The position numbers and the translations under genes were made by a program. 64,000 nt of DNA from Cryptomeria japonica. Taxonomy: Eukaryota; Streptophyta; Pinopsida; Cupressales; Cupressaceae. Shown here piece by piece: positions 59,020-64,000 of this stretch (position 1 is the first letter of the stretch; each line of letters begins with the position of its first letter). The notes under the pieces were generated by a model. The model did no database searches. It had not been told where the DNA came from and saw nothing but the letters and a program-made list of their open reading frames with translations. Where the stretch lies: assembly GCF_030272615.1 (NCBI RefSeq), contig NC_081410.1:290965957-291029956 (forward strand), in the 5' to 3' direction.

Positions 59020-60700
59020 TAAGGCATAAGGGAGCCATAGCCCATAAAATTAATCAGAAATGAAAATGAATAAAGTGAATGACCTTTAAACAAGGGTGCC
59101 AAATAATCACTACTTAACAATCTATAACCTAAACTCGAAAGTTCCATCTTAACATGGAGGCACAAGATCGTGATGCTAGAATTCACCCAATCATTGGTAG
59201 GTGCAATCAAGCATTTTAGGATTTTTCTCCTTTTTGGAAGATCTCAGTGACATTGGATGCATGGGTTTGACCAAAGAAGACCTCTTCCTTTTAACTTTCG
59301 TTCGAATTTCCCAGTTAACAAATTTCCATTGTCTTTGAAAACACCACTCGCAAGGGAAGTCATACTTCCCAAGGGAGCTGCAAAATTATCAGATCTTTGA
59401 GTCTACTTCCTTTTGAGAAATTGATGAGTCCTCAAAAACAACCTTGTTGACAGGAGTCACAAGTGGAGCCCCCAAAATTGTATCTAGGGGATCAAGAGGC
59501 AACTAAGTGTTCTAATTTGTATCGATTGGCAAAGATACTGAGGATTTATCTAGCTCCTTATGAGCCTCTAAAGGAATAACGTAATGTTGTGGCTCAACCC
59601 CAATCCACCAAGTGGTAGTACTACGTGGTGCTCAGTTTACTCTATTCTGAGCTTTTGTTTTTTAGCATCGACTGGTAGCACTATTTGTTGAAAACAAAAC
59701 CTACACCGAAAGGCAATTCTTTCATAGTACATCTGTCACCAACTTTCAAAGAGATTTCAGCAAGAAGACCTCTGGAAAGGTCCAATTCCACACACAAACA
59801 TGCACTGGTGGAGCTTGTGTAATTGATAATTTCCTCTAAAGCACAATAATACTTACCCATATTGTTTCCAATAGCTTGCAAACCCTCTAGTTCCCAGAAT
59901 TGCAAGGGGAGGTAGGGTAGACGAACCCAAAGTATGTAGAGGCAAAAGTCTCTGTTCAAGGATCAAAGAATGGAAACCAAGATTCCATGCACAAGAAATT
60001 TCCCTGAGAAACCCAAGGCCCATTTTTTAGCACCTTCTCTTTGTCTTCAATTGAGTCAACATTGAGAATAAAGAAGCCCCTTGCACAAGAGTAACTACAA
60101 ACCTCCTCCACCCCATCTTTCCAAACTGTAGAAATCTAGTTATAAAGGTCGTAGAGCTTTGGCCAAGTATTCACAAATCTACAGATAAGTGCATGGTTTT
60201 GCAAAAGTTCCTCCCTGACATGGATATAGTCGTCAATGCAAATCTTTGGGATGATTGCCAATGGGTGGGAACAAAGGAACCACAGGCCAAACCACCTCCA
60301 ATCATTTCACCGCAGATAAACTTGCCCTTGTTAGGAACAATGTCATCCTAGGCCGATGAGGCGGTAAGGGGTAATGTGCCCTGAGGAATAATCCTTGCCA
60401 TGACAGGGTAGGGGATCGAAGCCTTGTGCCACTGAAGAGAGGGGAGATGTCGTCTGCCACAAAAGAGTGTGGGAAAGATGCCCAAGAGACCAATCTGCAG
60501 AGAGGGGTCTAGAGAAAGAATTTCCCAAAGTAGAAGGCTAGTACCCCCGAGCCTTATCCTAAATACCCATCCTAAGCGTCGCCCAAAAATCAACCTTGTC
60601 ATTCACCTTCGTGTGTAGTGCAAAGGAGACAAGACATCGCAGATTTGGGTTTGAAGGCCGTGCAAAAGTCAAGTTTGAAGTAGAGCAAGTGATGAAATAT
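59020..60700 (-). pseudogene. DUF4283-type (LINE-associated) ORF fragment
   Basis: On the - strand, decayed coding sequence matches the DUF4283/LINE ORF1 pattern: a DSIEDKEKVLKNGPWVSQGN phrase near 60040, then (59959-59681) VRLPYLPLQFWELEGLQAIG, NNMGKYYCALEE and ACLCVELDLSRGLLAEISL. It continues with stops to about 59020. No RT or endonuclease was seen, so it is a truncated fragment. It sits in the presumed kinase intron in the same orientation as the gene. Confidence 0.65.
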
Positions 60701-61483
60701 CAGATTAAACTAAATGGCTAATAACAATTTTAATTTTTAATATTATTTAATAATATTGAAGGAGATCATTTTAATCACCTCAAGATTAAAAGATTATTTT
60801 TTGGGGATATTTCTTTTATTTAGTCGTTTCATATTATTGTGCCATCATTTCACAAACATAGTAGACTGTACAGAGATTTTGTGCACAAGGTGATCAATTT
60901 ATTTAAATTGTACTTAAACATCAGACACTTCAATGGTCAAATAATCAATAGCCTGCCAAAAAGTGGTAAATAATGAAGCTAATTTCTTTCCTAAATGAAG
61001 CTAATCTCTTTCCCAAATATTGAATGAACCAATGTTCACTAAAGGAGCTCAAATTTCTGAACTATGTAAAGGTGTAGATTCATGCCCAAGAGAGTGGAGT
61101 GTATGCACACCAGCAAATACAAGAGCTATTTCACTGATTTCTATCCTATATACAATGCATCATTAAAGTTTTGTACAATGTTGTTTAGTACCCTGATAAT
61201 ATGTAGAATCCTCTCGGATGCTAGATTGGAGTTTGATATCTAAAAAGTTACATGTATCTCTCATGTAATAGAATAGAGTGTAAACAAAGTAACCTTCACC
61301 CGATTATGACAGTGGCATTCTAGAGCAAAAATGACCTAAGCAAATTCCTCAACCAAGTTTCCTACTCTTCTCTTTTAAATGATATAAACACATTATTTCT
61401 ATTATAAAATGGTCACCATTTACAAAATATATGCATGATACATAGCCTCTCAAGTCTACAAATTACAGCACAAAACAAAAAAT

Positions 61484-61710
61484 AATATCAGAACGATGAA
61501 ATTCAGATGGATCACATGACATTCTCATTTTAGTCAGTATTCAACCCTTCATGAGAATCAACATTCAACACTTGCAACAGAAGGCCAAATCCTTATACTA
61601 AAATTGTAAATCAAAGAGGCCTAGCAAAACGAACAAGAGCTTACTATTAACTGTTTTTGAGAGAGAATACTAATAAACAAGATCTTAGTAAAAACTAATA
61701 ATAAATTGTA
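61484..61710. repeat. Imperfect direct repeat, copy 1
   Basis: Shares TTCAGAT(G/A)GATCACAT, CAACATTCAACACTTGCAAC, AGAAGGCCAAA and ACTAATAAACAAGA phrases in the same order with 62530-62752, about 1.05 kb away. Diverged. Confidence 0.75.
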
Positions 61711-62529
61711 ATTAGAACCACCATCATAATATAGAAAGCAAACATCATCTTACAATTAACGGAATGCTTGAAATATGAAATTTAAAATAAGTCTACATAC
61801 TTTGGTTGATTAAATTGAACCTAGCACGTGTAATTCAAAACTTTAATGGCAAGGAGGACCATCAATTCTTCACTGCGCTCCTTGTGGATTATATCATCAA
61901 TTAGTTTGATTGCGGGTACCTTAATGATCCAAAGGTAGCTATAAATATAAGTCATAGCAAAGAATTACTAACAGAATGTAATTCCTCCCTATGAAAAACA
62001 ACCGATACTAGTGTTTGACGTCTCCAATGATAAGTCAGTAAGATCCCATTACAGAAAACATCATAGCTCTTATACGAGAAAGATATTCTAATGAAAAACA
62101 TATCAGCTGAGTATCAAAAACTATAATGAGCTTTAGCAGCAGTGTTGTTATCAATGATCTTTGAGGGAAGCACCGAGAATAAAGGGTGTTTGACTAAATC
62201 AAAGAGGGTCTAGGGATTTTTTAAGCCTTCCATAATAATTCTGACATCTTTTACAAACAAAAACTATGAACATTAATCTATTGTACTTATCATATGCTTA
62301 TAAAAGAGTGAAAAATGTCTTCAACTGCCCTCAAATCTCAATCTGTGCATCCAACCGAAGGCTATTATGTAAAAGGAGGATTTAACAAAATAATAAATAT
62401 GGTCATGCATGTCTTTGTCTGCCCTGAGTATTGACGTCTTCATTTTTGTTATTAGTCTTCTTTTTAATCAATATGGGAAACATTTTTGTAAGTCTTCTTG
62501 ATTAAAACGAAGAATATTTTCGAGAAGAA

Positions 62530-62752
62530 GTATCAGAGTGAATCATTATGAATTCAGATAGATCACATAGCATTCTCCTTATAATCAATATTAAACCATA
62601 AGAAAGTCAACATTCAACACTTGCAACAGAAGGCCAAACCCTTAAGTTTAAAAGTGTAAATCAAAGCGACCTAAAAGCTAAGAAACAATAACTCACTAAT
62701 TACTATATTTTTCAAGAGATTACTAATAAACAAGAGCTTAGTTATAAACTAA
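62530..62752. repeat. Imperfect direct repeat, copy 2
   Basis: Second copy of 61484-61710, with small indels. Non-coding; origin unknown. Confidence 0.75.
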
Positions 62753-63273
62753 CATACCCCAATCATTTTTTCAAGAAAATGCTAATAACTATTTTACTTG
62801 CTAAGAATAGTCTATTCCCTATCATCTAAAACATCTATGAGGGCATTATTTGTATCCATATATTCATGTAAATATATGGTATCACAATAAGCAGTTTTAT
62901 TTTTAGGCGAAGATCCCACTAAACAACCAACACAGAACATTCTATACACATGCATCTCGTCTGAACCTTTTTCTGATATAGGTAGTTTAAAGAAAATGTA
63001 AAATGCAGAGAAAAGACTTATGGAATATAATGTAGAAAAAGCATAATATGCATTTTTTATTCAAATGAGACAATGTGCTAAGCTGTGTGGCAGAACATTC
63101 TGTTAAGCTGTGCAGGTCTGACGTTCTTTGTAGTCAAAATGTAAATAGCTAATTGAATCCTTGTTTCATTTATTACTTTTGCCCTCCTAATTTTTTTATT
63201 TGTGTGATCCATGAATTTGAATTCTTGAAATTCTAGTGGTTGAGAGGGGATGGCGTGGATTGACCAGAAGCAA

Positions 63274-63403
63274 ATTTTGGAATACAGTGTATTAATTGTG
63301 ATTTGATTTTCAAATAACGAGCCTTACATTTGCTTAAAATTTTGGAATACAGTGTATTAATTGTGATTTGATTTTCAAATAATGAGCCTTACATTTGCTT
63401 ATT
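63274..63403. repeat. 65-base tandem duplication
   Basis: ATTTTGGAATACAGTGTATT and the following 45 bases occur twice head to tail, differing by about one base (AACGAG against AATGAG, a CpG transition). Confidence 0.92.
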
Positions 63404-63676
63404 TGTTTTACAAGTACTTGAATATCTTGTGGTTGATGTCTCCAAACTGGACATTTAGTACATAGTATATGGAAGAGATGGAATGACTTGTTAGAAATAA
63501 AAACATTTAGTTATGACAAATTGGGAACATGTCAATGTTCATTACAAAACAGTTTATTTGCTTAAGGACTAGAAGTTGAACACTTATATTTTTATGTAAA
63601 TCAGCACTTGTGTGTATTGATGTTGACAGCCATGTTTACGTGTGTGGAGAACTTAATTGGAAGATTATACAAACTT

Positions 63677-63736
63677 AATATTTTATTATAATTTAAAATT
63701 TCACTGAATATTTTATTATAATTTAAAATTTCACTG
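63677..63736. repeat. 30-base tandem duplication
   Basis: AATATTTTATTATAATTTAA followed by AATTTCACTG occurs twice in a row. Confidence 0.92.
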
Positions 63737-64000
63737 TAATCAAAAAAATCATCAGTGTGCCCATTGAACCAATGGGTCCAATTGATAGTTTATTGCTTTA
63801 TAGATTAAATAAGCTTCTTTGATTTTCTTTGAAACTAAAGAAATCTTGTTTAAAGATTTTTCTTCTGTTTATGAAAACCTATTGCATATCCACAACTGTA
63901 CGTAAAAGCAAAGATATCCTGCACTTGAATGTTCCCATAGAGAATTGACCTCAACAATCGTACAAGGTAATACCAGTCCTTCAAGACTCGTTTCATTTTG

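Larger units (their letters stand above)
60701..64000. other. Non-coding AT-rich sequence, probably further intron of the kinase gene
   Basis: No open frame of interest on either strand. It holds dispersed and tandem duplications listed separately. Whether it is intron or intergenic cannot be decided without the missing 5' exons. Confidence 0.45.

Noticed and set aside
60302-60602. Three overlapping - strand open stretches of 60-84 codons
   Set aside because: They overlap in different frames within the degraded LINE-like region and show no conserved motif, so they are not separate genes.

Overview
The window is nuclear DNA of a large-genome seed plant. It is AT-rich and packed with decayed LTR retrotransposons in the + orientation. 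One host gene, a CHASE-domain (cytokinin-receptor type) hybrid histidine kinase, lies on the - strand near the right end. The retroelement load and a long host intron fit a conifer or another gymnosperm, but nothing seen here fixes the species. I found no rRNA, tRNA or CRISPR array.

Layout. (1) 1-16594: most of a giant Ty3/gypsy element of the Tat/Ogre type. It has an LTR of more than 4.3 kb at 1-4328 (cut by the window edge), a tRNA-Arg-like primer site, gag, protease, an extra RNase H placed before the reverse transcriptase, RT, RNase H, integrase, and a second LTR ending at 16594. Each LTR carries a copy of a ~980-codon reading frame that has many stops and no frameshift. (2) 16595-18155: no recognisable gene. 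(3) 18156-25814: complete Ty1/copia element with TSD TTTTG and one polyprotein frame broken by five stops. (4) 25815-27263: nothing recognised. (5) 27264-38651: complete Tat-like gypsy element with TSD CTACA. It keeps gag, protease and only the integrase tail, has lost RT and the integrase core, and carries an antisense plant-mobile-domain remnant. (6) 38719-41175: small non-coding LTR element. (7) 41176-42728: AT-rich, no gene. (8) 42729-49878: chromovirus-like gypsy element with TSD CAAGG, split by a solo LTR of the copia family of region 3 (46316-47892, TSD GTCAT). (9) 49879-52991: mostly non-coding, with an unidentified degenerate - strand coding-like tract and a 43-bp duplication.

(10) 52992-56570, - strand: eight consecutive exons with matching phases and no stops. 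They encode the C-terminal 755 residues of the histidine kinase: end of CHASE, one membrane segment, phosphoacceptor domain, ATPase, pseudo-receiver and receiver. The 5' exons were not found up to 64000, so the preceding intron is probably at least 7.4 kb. (11) 56571-64000: probably that intron, holding several short tandem duplications and a - strand DUF4283-type (LINE-like) fragment.

Only the kinase looks functional. It would sense cytokinin with its N-terminal CHASE domain and pass phosphate His to Asp to phosphotransfer proteins. The retroelements show successive and nested insertion followed by decay, much of it by transitions that look like methylcytosine deamination.
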